Below, piece by piece: positions 1-5,461 of a stretch of 7,574 bases of DNA. The first letter of the stretch is position 1. Every line of letters begins with the position of its first letter. The notes below the pieces were generated by a model. That model was not told the origin of the DNA, did not search any database, and saw nothing but the letters and a program-made list of their open reading frames with translations. The position numbers and the translations under genes are program-made. Source of the stretch: Prevotella sp. UBA7551 (GTDB lineage Bacteria > Bacteroidota > Bacteroidia > Bacteroidales > Bacteroidaceae); the NCBI GenBank assembly GCA_002479145.1, contig DLLX01000040.1, positions 4,419-11,992 of the forward strand, in the 5' to 3' direction.

Positions 1-28
1 TTGCCGGCGGCGGGCTTTCGTTTGATTC

Positions 29-793
29 CTATTTCTCCTCCATCTCCACCTCTTTGACCTTCTTGAAGAGGTCGGAGGCGAACACTAAGTCGTTGAGTTT
101 GCTGTTGCGCGAGGAGATGACGGAGTCTTTGTCACCCTGCCATTCCTTCCTTCCGTCGGCGATGAAGACGATGTTCTCGCCGATACCCATGACGGAGTTC
201 ATGTCATGGGTGTTGATAATGGTCGTGATACCATACTCCTTGGTGATGCCGGAGAGCAATTCGTCGATGACGAGGGAGGTCTTCGGGTCGAGCCCCGAGT
301 TGGGTTCGTCGCAGAAAAGGTACTTCGGGTTCATGACAATGGCGCGCGCTATGGCCACGCGCTTCTGCATACCACCCGATATTTCGCCCGGAAACTTGTT
401 GTCAGTCCCGCCCAGGTTGACGCGCTCCAGGCATTCCTGCGCCCTTCGTTCGCGTGCCGTGGCCGTCATGTCGGAGAACATATCGAGCGGAAAGCGTACA
501 TTTTCCAGCACGGACAGCGAGTCGAAGAGGGCGGCACTCTGGAAGATCATGCCCATCTCGCGGCGCATCTGCACGCGCTCGCGCTTCGACATCCTCACAA
601 AGTCGCGCCCGTCATAGAGCACCTCGCCGCTGGTTGGGCTCAGCAGCCCCACAAGAATCTTCATCAGCACGGTCTTTCCCGCGCCCGACTGTCCGATGAT
701 GAGGTTGGTCTTACCGTTGTCGAACACCGCGTTGATGTCGTGCAACACCGCCTTGTCGCCGAAGGACTTGTTGATATGCTTGACTTCTATCAT
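29..793 (-). CDS. mlaF: MlaF-like ABC transporter ATPase (phospholipid/MCE transport)
   Basis: This is the cytoplasmic ATPase of an MCE-type lipid transporter, which drives phospholipid movement between the inner and outer membranes together with an MlaE permease and an MlaD/MCE protein. The 254-residue product has a complete nucleotide-binding domain: Walker A GQSGAGKT (34-41), Q-loop glutamine in IFQSAALFDS (Q85), an unusual signature ISGGMQKR (138-145), Walker B YLFCDEP (158-164, catalytic E163), D-loop SGLDP and switch histidine H196 (NTHD). The SGGM signature and the FQSAALFDSLSV segment are typical of the MlaF family. I chose the ATG whose codon ends at 793 (MIEVKHINKS). The open frame runs further upstream, but that part overlaps mlaE and does not look like protein. 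The gene lies 17 bp downstream of mlaE, so the two are almost certainly co-transcribed. No Shine-Dalgarno sequence is visible. No MCE gene is in view; it could lie beyond the left edge. The symbol is by family and orthology to Escherichia coli mlaF is inferred. Confidence 0.93.
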   Translation of the reverse strand: MIEVKHINKSFGDKAVLHDINAVFDNGKTNLIIGQSGAGKTVLMKILVGLLSPTSGEVLYDGRDFVRMSKRERVQMRREMGMIFQSAALFDSLSVLENVRFPLDMFSDMTATARERRAQECLERVNLGGTDNKFPGEISGGMQKRVAIARAIVMNPKYLFCDEPNSGLDPKTSLVIDELLSGITKEYGITTIINTHDMNSVMGIGENIVFIADGRKEWQGDKDSVISSRNSKLNDLVFASDLFKKVKEVEMEEK

Positions 794-810
794 GGGTATC
801 TGTAGTTTTG

Positions 811-1557
811 TTAGCTGAGCAGCTGGGTGAGAAACACGTCGCAAAAGAGAATCAGCACCGAGCTGTTGACCACTGCCGCGGTGCTCGACTTGCCCACTTC
901 GACCGACCCTCCGTCCACAGTATAGCCGCAATAGGAGCTGACACTCGTGATGATAAAGGCATAGACGAGGCTTTTGATGATGCTTGTCCACAGAAACCAG
1001 GGGATGAAGTCGTGCTGGAGTCCTGCCGTGAGGTCCGCGGGCGTGATGATATGGCCGATGTAGGCGGTGGAGTAGGCGCCCACAATGCCCAGCGCAGAAG
1101 AGAAGATGACGAGAAACGGCATGATGGTCACCAGCCCAAGAATCTTAGGGAGGATGAGGTAGTTGGCCGAGTTCACGCCCATAATCTCCAGGGCGTCTAT
1201 CTGTTGCGTGACGCGCATTGTCCCCAGCTCCGACGCTATGTTCGACCCCACCTTTCCGGCAAGAATCAGGCACATGATGGAGGAGGAGAACTCCAGCAGC
1301 ATAATCTCCCGCGTGGCGTAGCCTGCCACCCAATGAGGCATCCAAGGACTCTGGATGTTGACCTTCATCTGGATGCAGATGACCGCTCCGATGAAGAAGG
1401 ATATGAGCAGCACGATGCCTATCGAGTCGATGCCGAGCTGCGACATTTCCTTGACATACTGCTTGAGAAACATCCGCATGCGCTCAGGGCGCGAGAAGGT
1501 GCGACCCATCAGGATGAGGTATTTGCCGAAGGCGGTGAGCCACTTGTGTATTATCAT
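811..1557 (-). CDS. mlaE: MlaE-family ABC transporter permease
   Basis: This is the inner-membrane permease of an MCE/Mla lipid transporter and the partner of the ATPase encoded just downstream. The 248-residue protein (E. coli MlaE is about 260) has hydrophobic segments near residues 45-67, 84-102, 137-167, 187-210 and 227-246. The family's most conserved block spans residues 100-130: AGKVGSNIASELGT followed by MRVTQQIDALEIMGVN. This is the coupling region that contacts the ATPase. The C-terminal family block GYTVDGG...VGKSSTAAVVNSS (211-233) is also present. The start is ATG (MIIHKW), whose codon ends at 1557, about 27 bases downstream of a perfect TAnnTTTG box on the same strand. It is the first gene of the mlaE-mlaF unit and is divergent from lptB. 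Nothing is truncated. The family is very secure; the transport direction and exact substrate cannot be read from sequence. Confidence 0.94.
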   Translation of the reverse strand: MIIHKWLTAFGKYLILMGRTFSRPERMRMFLKQYVKEMSQLGIDSIGIVLLISFFIGAVICIQMKVNIQSPWMPHWVAGYATREIMLLEFSSSIMCLILAGKVGSNIASELGTMRVTQQIDALEIMGVNSANYLILPKILGLVTIMPFLVIFSSALGIVGAYSTAYIGHIITPADLTAGLQHDFIPWFLWTSIIKSLVYAFIITSVSSYCGYTVDGGSVEVGKSSTAAVVNSSVLILFCDVFLTQLLS

Positions 1558-1584
1558 GCGACAGGTTTAGATGAAACGTTGGTG

Positions 1585-1592
1585 CAAAAGTA
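1585..1592 (-). promoter_or_regulatory. -7 box of the mlaE-mlaF promoter
   Basis: Read on the minus strand this is TACTTTTG, a perfect match to the Bacteroidota -7 consensus TAnnTTTG. It implies a transcript starting about 20 bases before the mlaE ATG. I see no clear TTTG -33 element at the usual distance, only an A/T run at 1607-1611. The assignment rests on motif and position. Confidence 0.7.
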
Positions 1593-1668
1593 ACCAAAAT
1601 CCCCTTAAAAACTGCATCTTGTAGGATAGTTTTTTGACCCTTGTGGGCGATATTAGCATCTTTTTCCC

Positions 1669-1676
1669 TACTTTTG
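1669..1676 (+). promoter_or_regulatory. -7 box of the lptB promoter
   Basis: TACTTTTG matches the Bacteroidota -7 consensus TAnnTTTG perfectly and is identical to the divergent mlaE box. With the following two bases, the ten-base TACTTTTGCA is the exact inverse complement of 1583-1592. Transcription would start near 1682-1685, giving a leader of about 20 bases before the ATG at 1701. The box lies inside the open frame that extends upstream to 1641, which argues against a start there. No good -33 element is seen; TTG at 1641-1643 is too far away. Confidence 0.7.
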
Positions 1677-1700
1677 CAATCCAAAATCAACACAACGGAT

Positions 1701-2567
1701 ATGAGCGACAACGATAGCGAACGGCTGGTGGCGACACCCATTGAGGGCGAGGCGTCCGACGCAGAAGACGCGAAGGAGGGCCGTGCGGTGCTCCGTGCCG
1801 AGGGGCTGGTGAAACGATACGGCAAGCGGACGGTGGTGAACGATGTCAATTTCAGTGTCCGTCAGGGTGAGATCGTGGGGCTTTTGGGTCCCAACGGTGC
1901 GGGAAAGACCACGTCTTTCTACATGACCACAGGTCTTGTCGTGCCCAATGAGGGCCATGTCTACCTCAACGATGTGGAGATAACGGACTATCCGGTCTAC
2001 AAGCACGCCCGAGCCGGCATCGGATACCTGCCACAGGAGGCCAGTGTGTTCCGCAAGATGAGCGTGGAGGACAACATCATGGCGGTGCTGGAGCGCACCA
2101 AGCTGACCCATGCGGAGCAGTTGGCCAAGATGGAGGAGCTGATCAAGGAGTTCCGGTTGCAGAAAGTGCGCAAGAATCTGGGCGACCGCCTATCGGGAGG
2201 TGAGCGCCGTCGCACGGAGATAGCGCGCTGCCTGGCCATCGACCCCAAGTTTATCATGCTCGATGAGCCGTTTGCTGGCGTCGACCCCATTGCCGTGGAG
2301 GATATCCAAAGCGTCGTCTGGAGATTGAAATTCCGCAATATAGGCATTCTTATCACTGACCACAACGTTCAAGATACGCTCTGCATCACCGACCGTGCCT
2401 ACATGCTCTTCGAGGGTCGCATCCTCTTCCAAGGTACGCCGGAGGAGCTGGCGAGCAACAAGACCGTCAAGGAGAAGTATCTCACCAACAGCTTTGTGCT
2501 CCGCAAAAAGGACTTCCAGCTCATCGAAGAGCAGCGCAGGGCGAAGGAGCAAGAGGAGAGCGAGTAG
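1701..2567 (+). CDS. lptB: LptB, lipopolysaccharide export ABC ATPase
   Basis: LptB is the cytoplasmic ATPase of the LptB2FG transporter, which extracts lipopolysaccharide from the inner membrane and pushes it through the Lpt bridge. The 288-residue product carries Walker A GPNGAGKTT (63-71), the LptB-specific Q-loop stretch GYLPQEASVFRKMSVEDN (108-125), signature LSGGERRR (164-171), Walker B FIMLDEPFAGVDP (184-196, catalytic E189) and switch H221 in LITDHNV. These match E. coli LptB closely. The E. coli protein is about 240 residues. The extra length here is an acidic N-terminal tail of about 28 residues and a charged C-terminal tail from about residue 266. I chose ATG 1701 because the -7 box at 1669-1676 places a short leader before it. 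An alternative GTG at 1788 has a strong Shine-Dalgarno sequence (see findings). The gene stands alone, with no other lpt gene nearby. The family is certain; the start is less so. Confidence 0.95.
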   Translation: MSDNDSERLVATPIEGEASDAEDAKEGRAVLRAEGLVKRYGKRTVVNDVNFSVRQGEIVGLLGPNGAGKTTSFYMTTGLVVPNEGHVYLNDVEITDYPVYKHARAGIGYLPQEASVFRKMSVEDNIMAVLERTKLTHAEQLAKMEELIKEFRLQKVRKNLGDRLSGGERRRTEIARCLAIDPKFIMLDEPFAGVDPIAVEDIQSVVWRLKFRNIGILITDHNVQDTLCITDRAYMLFEGRILFQGTPEELASNKTVKEKYLTNSFVLRKKDFQLIEEQRRAKEQEESE

Positions 2568-2637
2568 GGCGAAAGATATTTACATCTCAGCCTTCGTTGG
2601 ATATGGCGTTGCAATACCGTCCGTTTTGCCTTGCAAT

Positions 2638-2671
2638 AGGGGCTCTATCGGCACTTGATAGGGCCTCTTTT
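2638..2671 (+). terminator. Probable lptB transcription terminator
   Basis: Twelve-position stem: 2638-2649 (AGGGGCTCTATC) pairs with 2657-2668 (GATAGGGCCTCT). Two positions are G-U wobbles and there is no mismatch. The loop has seven bases (GGCACTT) and a short T run at 2668-2671 follows. It lies 70 bp after the lptB stop, the layout of a factor-independent terminator with a short U tract. Confidence 0.5.
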
Positions 2672-2700
2672 GCGACCCCATAAAGGCTCTATGGCGAGGC
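2663..2700 (+). other. Second, overlapping hairpin downstream of lptB
   Basis: GCCTC (2663-2667) pairs with GAGGC (2696-2700), enclosing an inner stem CCATA (2678-2682) / TATGG (2690-2694) with a seven-base loop. AATTTT follows at 2701-2706. The outer stem reuses bases of the right arm of the 2638-2668 hairpin, so the two folds exclude each other. It could be a back-up terminator. The pairing is short and has a large asymmetric internal loop. Confidence 0.25.
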
Positions 2701-3099
2701 AATTTTAGCGGTTTTTGAATATGCTTGATAATCAGCTAATTATAAATGCGTCGTTGATGGGATTCTTTCTGCAATTTAGTCCAAAGCTCATTTTTGTAAA
2801 GAAGTGTGATAACGAAATTTCCTTACGTTTTCAAGTCCATCCACTCCCCTTTGCAACGATAGCGCATTGTCTCCAAGGCTAAAGGTGTATAGCGCGGCAT
2901 GAGGGTAACGAGCGTCTTCACACACCGCCCAAGGGAAGAGCAGCGCAAGGGGTCGTTGTGCCGATTTACAGTGGAAGAAGCCCGTCGAGACAGACTTCGT
3001 GGCACGCTTGCGGACAGTGCTTGGCAGGGAAATGGGATGCAATTCTTGGAGCAGATGAGGCCGCCCTTTGTCGTTAAAAAACATTTTTTCCCCTTTCGA

Positions 3100-3115
3100 T
3101 TAGGAATTTGCCTAA
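3100..3115. promoter_or_regulatory. Inverted repeat just upstream of the tig -7 box
   Basis: TTAGG (3100-3104) and CCTAA (3111-3115) form a perfect inverted repeat around six bases (AATTTG). It covers the place where a -33 element should sit, eight bases before the -7 box, so a repressor or activator site is possible. Short A/T-rich repeats also arise by chance. Confidence 0.3.
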
Positions 3116-3123
3116 ATTATCGC

Positions 3124-3131
3124 TACCTTTG
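3124..3131 (+). promoter_or_regulatory. -7 box of the tig promoter
   Basis: TACCTTTG matches the Bacteroidota consensus TAnnTTTG perfectly. Transcription would start near 3137-3140, leaving a leader of about 75 bases before the tig ATG. For the -33 element, TTTG at 3107-3110 is closer than usual (13 bases), while TTAG at 3100-3103 has a normal 20-base spacer but one mismatch. Confidence 0.65.
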
Positions 3132-3138
3132 CAACCTT

Positions 3139-3152
3139 AATTGTGGACAATT
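3139..3152. promoter_or_regulatory. Palindrome at the expected tig transcription start
   Basis: AATTGT and ACAATT are perfect inverted repeats around a central GG. The site falls at or just after the predicted first transcribed base, so it is either an operator over +1 or a small hairpin at the 5' end of the mRNA. A weaker stem, GGAC (3161-3164) / GTCC (3172-3175), follows in the same leader. Confidence 0.3.
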
Positions 3153-3214
3153 TGATAATGGGACACGATGCGTCCAAGTGAACATTACGAATATTACAAC
3201 AAAATAACAAAGAA

Positions 3215-4582
3215 ATGCAGATTTCATTTGATAACCCCGAGAAGGTGGGAGGCGTGCTGACGCTGACCGTCGAAGAGGGTGACTACAAGGCAGATGTAGA
3301 GAAGAAACTCAAGGAATATCGCCGTCATGCCAACATGCCGGGATTCCGTCCGGGTCAGGTTCCCATGGGGCTTATCCGCCGTCAGGTGGGCAACTCCGTC
3401 AAAGTGGATGTGATCAACGATCTTCTGGGCAAAGGGATGCAGAAGTATTTCACCGACAACAAGGTGGCCGTTCTCGGTCAGCCGGTGGCCCATGAGGGCG
3501 ACGGACCCGTTGATTTGGAAAAGGACGCACCCTATGTGTTCCGCTTCGACATCGCCGTAGAGCCTGAGTTTGACTTGAAGTTGGGCAAGGACGATAAGGT
3601 GACCTACTATGACATCACGGTCGACGATAAGCTCATCGACCAGCAGGTGGAGATGTTCTGCCGCCGCTTCGGCCACATGGACGACAAGGCAGACCACTAT
3701 GATCCCACGGCCAACGACCTCTTGAAGGGCGATCTCCGCCAGCTGGATGCTGACGGCAACACCATTGAGGGCGGACTGACACGGGAAGGGGTCCAGTTGA
3801 TGCCGTCTCAGATCAAGGACGAGGCGCAGCGCGACCTCTTCAAGGATGCCAAGCTTGGTGATGTCATCACGTTCAACCCGCGCAACGCCTATTCTGAGAG
3901 CGACGGCGAGATGGCCACGCTGCTGAAGATAGACAAAGAGAAGGTGGGTGAGTATACGGGCGACTTCTCTTTCCAGGTCACAGAGATTTCCCACTTCGTC
4001 CCCGCCAAGAACGACGAGAACCTCTGGAAGGCCGTTTACGGTGAGAACACTGCCATCAAGGACGAGGCAGCGTTCCGCAAGGCCATTGCCGAAGGCGTGA
4101 GCCAGCAGCTCAAACAGGACGAGGACTACAAGTTTATACAGGATGTCCGCGCCTATTGCGAGAAGAAAGTCGGCGAGTTGAAGTTTGCTGACGGCATCCT
4201 CAAGCGCGTCATGCTGGAGAACAACAAGGAGAAGGGACAGAAATTTGTCGACGACAACTATGACCGCAGCGTCAAAGAGCTGACCTGGCATCTCATCAAA
4301 AACAAGCTTGCGGAGCAGACTGGAGCCAAGGTGGAGGAGAAAGACCTCCGCGAAATGGCCAAGCAGTCAACCCGTGCGCAGTTTGCTCAGTACGGAATGT
4401 CCAATATTCCCGACGAGCTGGTTGACAAGTATGCCGACGAAATGCTGAAGAAACAGGAAAGTATAGATCCGCTGGTGGAAGCCGTAATCGACCATAAGCT
4501 GGCCGTGGCACTGCAGGATGTAGTGGAACTCGACAAGAAGGAGATTTCACTCGACGACTTCAACAAGTTGTTGGAGGCTTAA
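3215..4582 (+). CDS. tig: Trigger factor, ribosome-bound chaperone
   Basis: Trigger factor docks at the ribosomal exit tunnel and shields nascent chains. The 455-residue product (E. coli 432) has the N-terminal ribosome-binding domain (about 1-115) with the docking loop GFRPGQVP at 43-50, matching the family pattern GFRxGxVP. The middle region (about 150-260) corresponds to the FKBP-type prolyl isomerase domain but is divergent: around KGDLRQLDADGNTIEGG the usual FKBP hallmark with its aromatic residues is not recognisable. The helical C-terminal chaperone arms run from about 265 to the end and are rich in K, E and D. The start is the ATG at 3215 (MQISFDNPEK). The preceding bases are A-rich without a Shine-Dalgarno sequence, which is normal for Bacteroidota. 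It has its own TAnnTTTG promoter and precedes clpP by 188 bp, a gene pairing found in many bacteria. The family is secure; isomerase activity is doubtful. Confidence 0.95.
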   Translation: MQISFDNPEKVGGVLTLTVEEGDYKADVEKKLKEYRRHANMPGFRPGQVPMGLIRRQVGNSVKVDVINDLLGKGMQKYFTDNKVAVLGQPVAHEGDGPVDLEKDAPYVFRFDIAVEPEFDLKLGKDDKVTYYDITVDDKLIDQQVEMFCRRFGHMDDKADHYDPTANDLLKGDLRQLDADGNTIEGGLTREGVQLMPSQIKDEAQRDLFKDAKLGDVITFNPRNAYSESDGEMATLLKIDKEKVGEYTGDFSFQVTEISHFVPAKNDENLWKAVYGENTAIKDEAAFRKAIAEGVSQQLKQDEDYKFIQDVRAYCEKKVGELKFADGILKRVMLENNKEKGQKFVDDNYDRSVKELTWHLIKNKLAEQTGAKVEEKDLREMAKQSTRAQFAQYGMSNIPDELVDKYADEMLKKQESIDPLVEAVIDHKLAVALQDVVELDKKEISLDDFNKLLEA

Positions 4583-4618
4583 AAAAACAGGCTTTTTTAG
4601 AAAAAAACATTCTTTTTC
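4580..4618 (+). terminator. A/T-only hairpin pair at the tig 3' end (weak terminator)
   Basis: Starting within the tig stop codon, TAAAAAA (4580-4586) can pair with TTTTTTA (4593-4599) around ACAGGC. Next, GAAAAA (4600-4605) can pair with TTTTTC (4613-4618) around seven bases. A T run follows at 4632-4639. The stems are almost purely A-U, so termination is probably partial and some read-through into clpP is likely. Confidence 0.3.
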
Positions 4619-4731
4619 AAGAGGCTGTCGATTTTTTTTCTTAACTTTGTGAGTGGATAATGCACGCCAATCCCATGAGTGCTGGCGCGGCAATGTCCAT
4701 GGACAAGGGGAGAAAAGGTCGAGAGCCTCTT
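4619..4731 (+). repeat. Long-range inverted repeat spanning the clpP promoter
   Basis: 4619-4631 (AAGAGGCTGTCGA) is complementary to 4719-4731 (TCGAGAGCCTCTT) at 12 of 13 positions. Pairing continues inward between the T run 4632-4640 and 4710-4718 using A-U, G-C and a few G-U pairs, for 22 positions in all. The left arm lies upstream of the predicted clpP start site, so the RNA stem could form only in transcripts reading through from tig. The T run at 4730-4735 follows the right arm. Confidence 0.5.
4642..4649 (+). promoter_or_regulatory. -7 box of the clpP promoter
   Basis: TAACTTTG matches the Bacteroidota consensus TAnnTTTG perfectly. Transcription would start near 4655-4658, giving a leader of about 115 bases. 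The best -33 candidate is the TTTTTC at 4613-4618, spaced 23 bases, which is not ideal. The box lies inside the long inverted repeat 4619-4731. Confidence 0.65.
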
Positions 4732-4753
4732 TTTTCTTGTCTGTGAAAGACAA
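4694..4753 (+). promoter_or_regulatory. Structured clpP mRNA leader with competing stems
   Basis: Three overlapping pairings are visible. TGTCCATGGACA (4694-4705) is a perfect 12-base palindrome. GACAAG (4702-4707) pairs with CTTGTC (4736-4741), and the stem continues inward between 4709-4718 and 4726-4735 around the loop TCGAGAG, for about 15 pairs with three G-U pairs, one mismatch and one bulge. TTGTCT (4737-4742) pairs perfectly with AGACAA (4748-4753) around GTGAA. Each fold excludes its neighbour, and the last ends nine bases before the AAGG Shine-Dalgarno-like sequence of clpP. No U tract follows 4741, so the main stem is not a classical terminator. A regulatory role is inference. Confidence 0.4.
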
Positions 4754-4770
4754 CAAACAGAAAGGTGAAA

Positions 4771-5442
4771 ATGAACGATTTTAGAAAGTACGCCGTCGGC
4801 CATCTGGGCATGAACGGCCTCGTACTCGACGAAGTGCTGAGGGCTCAGCAGTACGTCAATCCCTACATTCTCGAAGAGCGCACGCTCAACGTGACGCAGA
4901 TGGACGTGTTCTCGCGGTTGATGATGGACCGCATTATCTTCCTCGGGACAGAGATAAACGATTACACTGCCAACACGCTTCAGGCCCAACTGCTCTATCT
5001 CGACTCCGTGGACTCGGGCAAGGACATCTCTATCTACATCAATTCTCCTGGAGGAAGTGTCACGGCAGGGCTCGGCATCTATGACACAATGCAGTTTGTC
5101 ACCTCCGATGTGGCCACGCTCTGCTCGGGAATGGCCGCCTCTATGGCTGCCGTACTGCTCGTGGCGGGCAAGGAAGGCAAGCGCTCCGCGCTCAAGCACA
5201 GCCGGGTGATGATTCATCAGCCCCTCGGTGGCGTGCAGGGACAGGCTTCCGATATAGAGATTGAGGCCCGGGAGATACAGAAATATAAGAAGGAACTCTA
5301 CAATATCATTGCCACCCACTCGCATCAGACCTTTGACAAGGTGTGGCAGGACAGCGACCGCAACTACTGGATGACGGCCGAGGAGGCCAAGGACTACGGC
5401 ATGATAGACCAGGTGTTGGTGCGGAAAGACACTGCCCAGTAA
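4771..5442 (+). CDS. clpP: ClpP, ATP-dependent Clp protease proteolytic subunit
   Basis: ClpP is a serine peptidase that assembles as a double seven-membered ring and degrades proteins fed in by a Clp ATPase, here ClpX. The 223-residue product contains the full triad: Ser124 in SGMAASM, His149 in RVMIHQP and Asp196 in DSDRNYW. The substrate-binding strand INSPGGSV is at 90-97. It is about 16 residues longer than the E. coli precursor, mostly in an N-terminal segment before the conserved RIIFLG (54-59), which may be a propeptide. I chose ATG 4771, with AAGG at 4762-4765 giving usable Shine-Dalgarno spacing; the in-frame GTG two codons earlier overlaps that sequence. The gene has its own promoter and a long structured leader, and lies 30 bp before clpX, so the two form one transcription unit. 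All key residues are present and I see nothing truncated. Confidence 0.96.
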   Translation: MNDFRKYAVGHLGMNGLVLDEVLRAQQYVNPYILEERTLNVTQMDVFSRLMMDRIIFLGTEINDYTANTLQAQLLYLDSVDSGKDISIYINSPGGSVTAGLGIYDTMQFVTSDVATLCSGMAASMAAVLLVAGKEGKRSALKHSRVMIHQPLGGVQGQASDIEIEAREIQKYKKELYNIIATHSHQTFDKVWQDSDRNYWMTAEEAKDYGMIDQVLVRKDTAQ

Positions 5443-5461
5443 GGACTTATATCATTAAAAT

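Larger units (their letters stand above)
2568..3214. other. Long lptB-tig intergenic region with no convincing gene
   Basis: The 647 bp break down as follows. 2568-2637 carries an eight-base direct repeat TTGCAATA at 2609-2616 and 2631-2638. 2638-2700 holds two hairpins, the first a likely terminator. 2701-2830 is A/T-rich. About 2835-3070 is noticeably more G/C-rich, like coding DNA. 3071-3214 contains the tig promoter and leader. A 98-codon minus-strand frame (2788-3084) has an ATG preceded by GGGG five bases upstream, and a plus-strand frame covers 2899-3207. Neither translation has a recognisable domain, a sensible amino-acid pattern or a clean promoter, so I do not call them as genes. 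The middle part could be a decayed gene or a dispersed non-coding repeat. Confidence 0.6.

Noticed and set aside
794..991. Upstream extension of the mlaF open frame to 991 (66 more codons).
   Set aside because: It overlaps the 3' end of mlaE, its translation is rich in R, H and L without any family similarity, and MIEVKHINKS at 793 is the normal start of this ATPase family.
206..1593. Long plus-strand open frames opposite mlaF and mlaE (206-805 and 808-1593).
   Set aside because: They are antisense shadows: the translations are H/R/D-rich with no domain, while the minus strand encodes complete, motif-bearing MlaF and MlaE.
1641..1700. TTG start at 1641 extending lptB by 20 codons.
   Set aside because: The lptB -7 box at 1669-1676 lies inside this stretch, so it would be upstream of or at the transcription start.
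2920..2930. ACACACCGCCC, identical to an 11-base piece of the 16S rRNA decoding region.
   Set aside because: The flanks do not continue the 16S sequence on either side, so there is no rRNA fragment; a chance match.
2899..3207. 102-codon plus-strand frame running into the tig leader.
   Set aside because: It crosses the tig promoter and predicted start site, and its translation has no protein-like pattern or family similarity.
3224..4291. 355-codon minus-strand frame opposite tig.
   Set aside because: It is a shadow of the tig codon pattern; it reads as V/L/H-rich sequence with no domain, whereas tig is unmistakable.
4765..4770. GTG start for clpP two codons before the ATG.
   Set aside because: This GTG overlaps the AAGG ribosome-binding sequence; ATG 4771 has workable spacing.
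4597..5325. 242-codon minus-strand frame across the clpP leader and most of clpP.
   Set aside because: It is antisense to a complete clpP with an intact catalytic triad, and has no recognisable domain.
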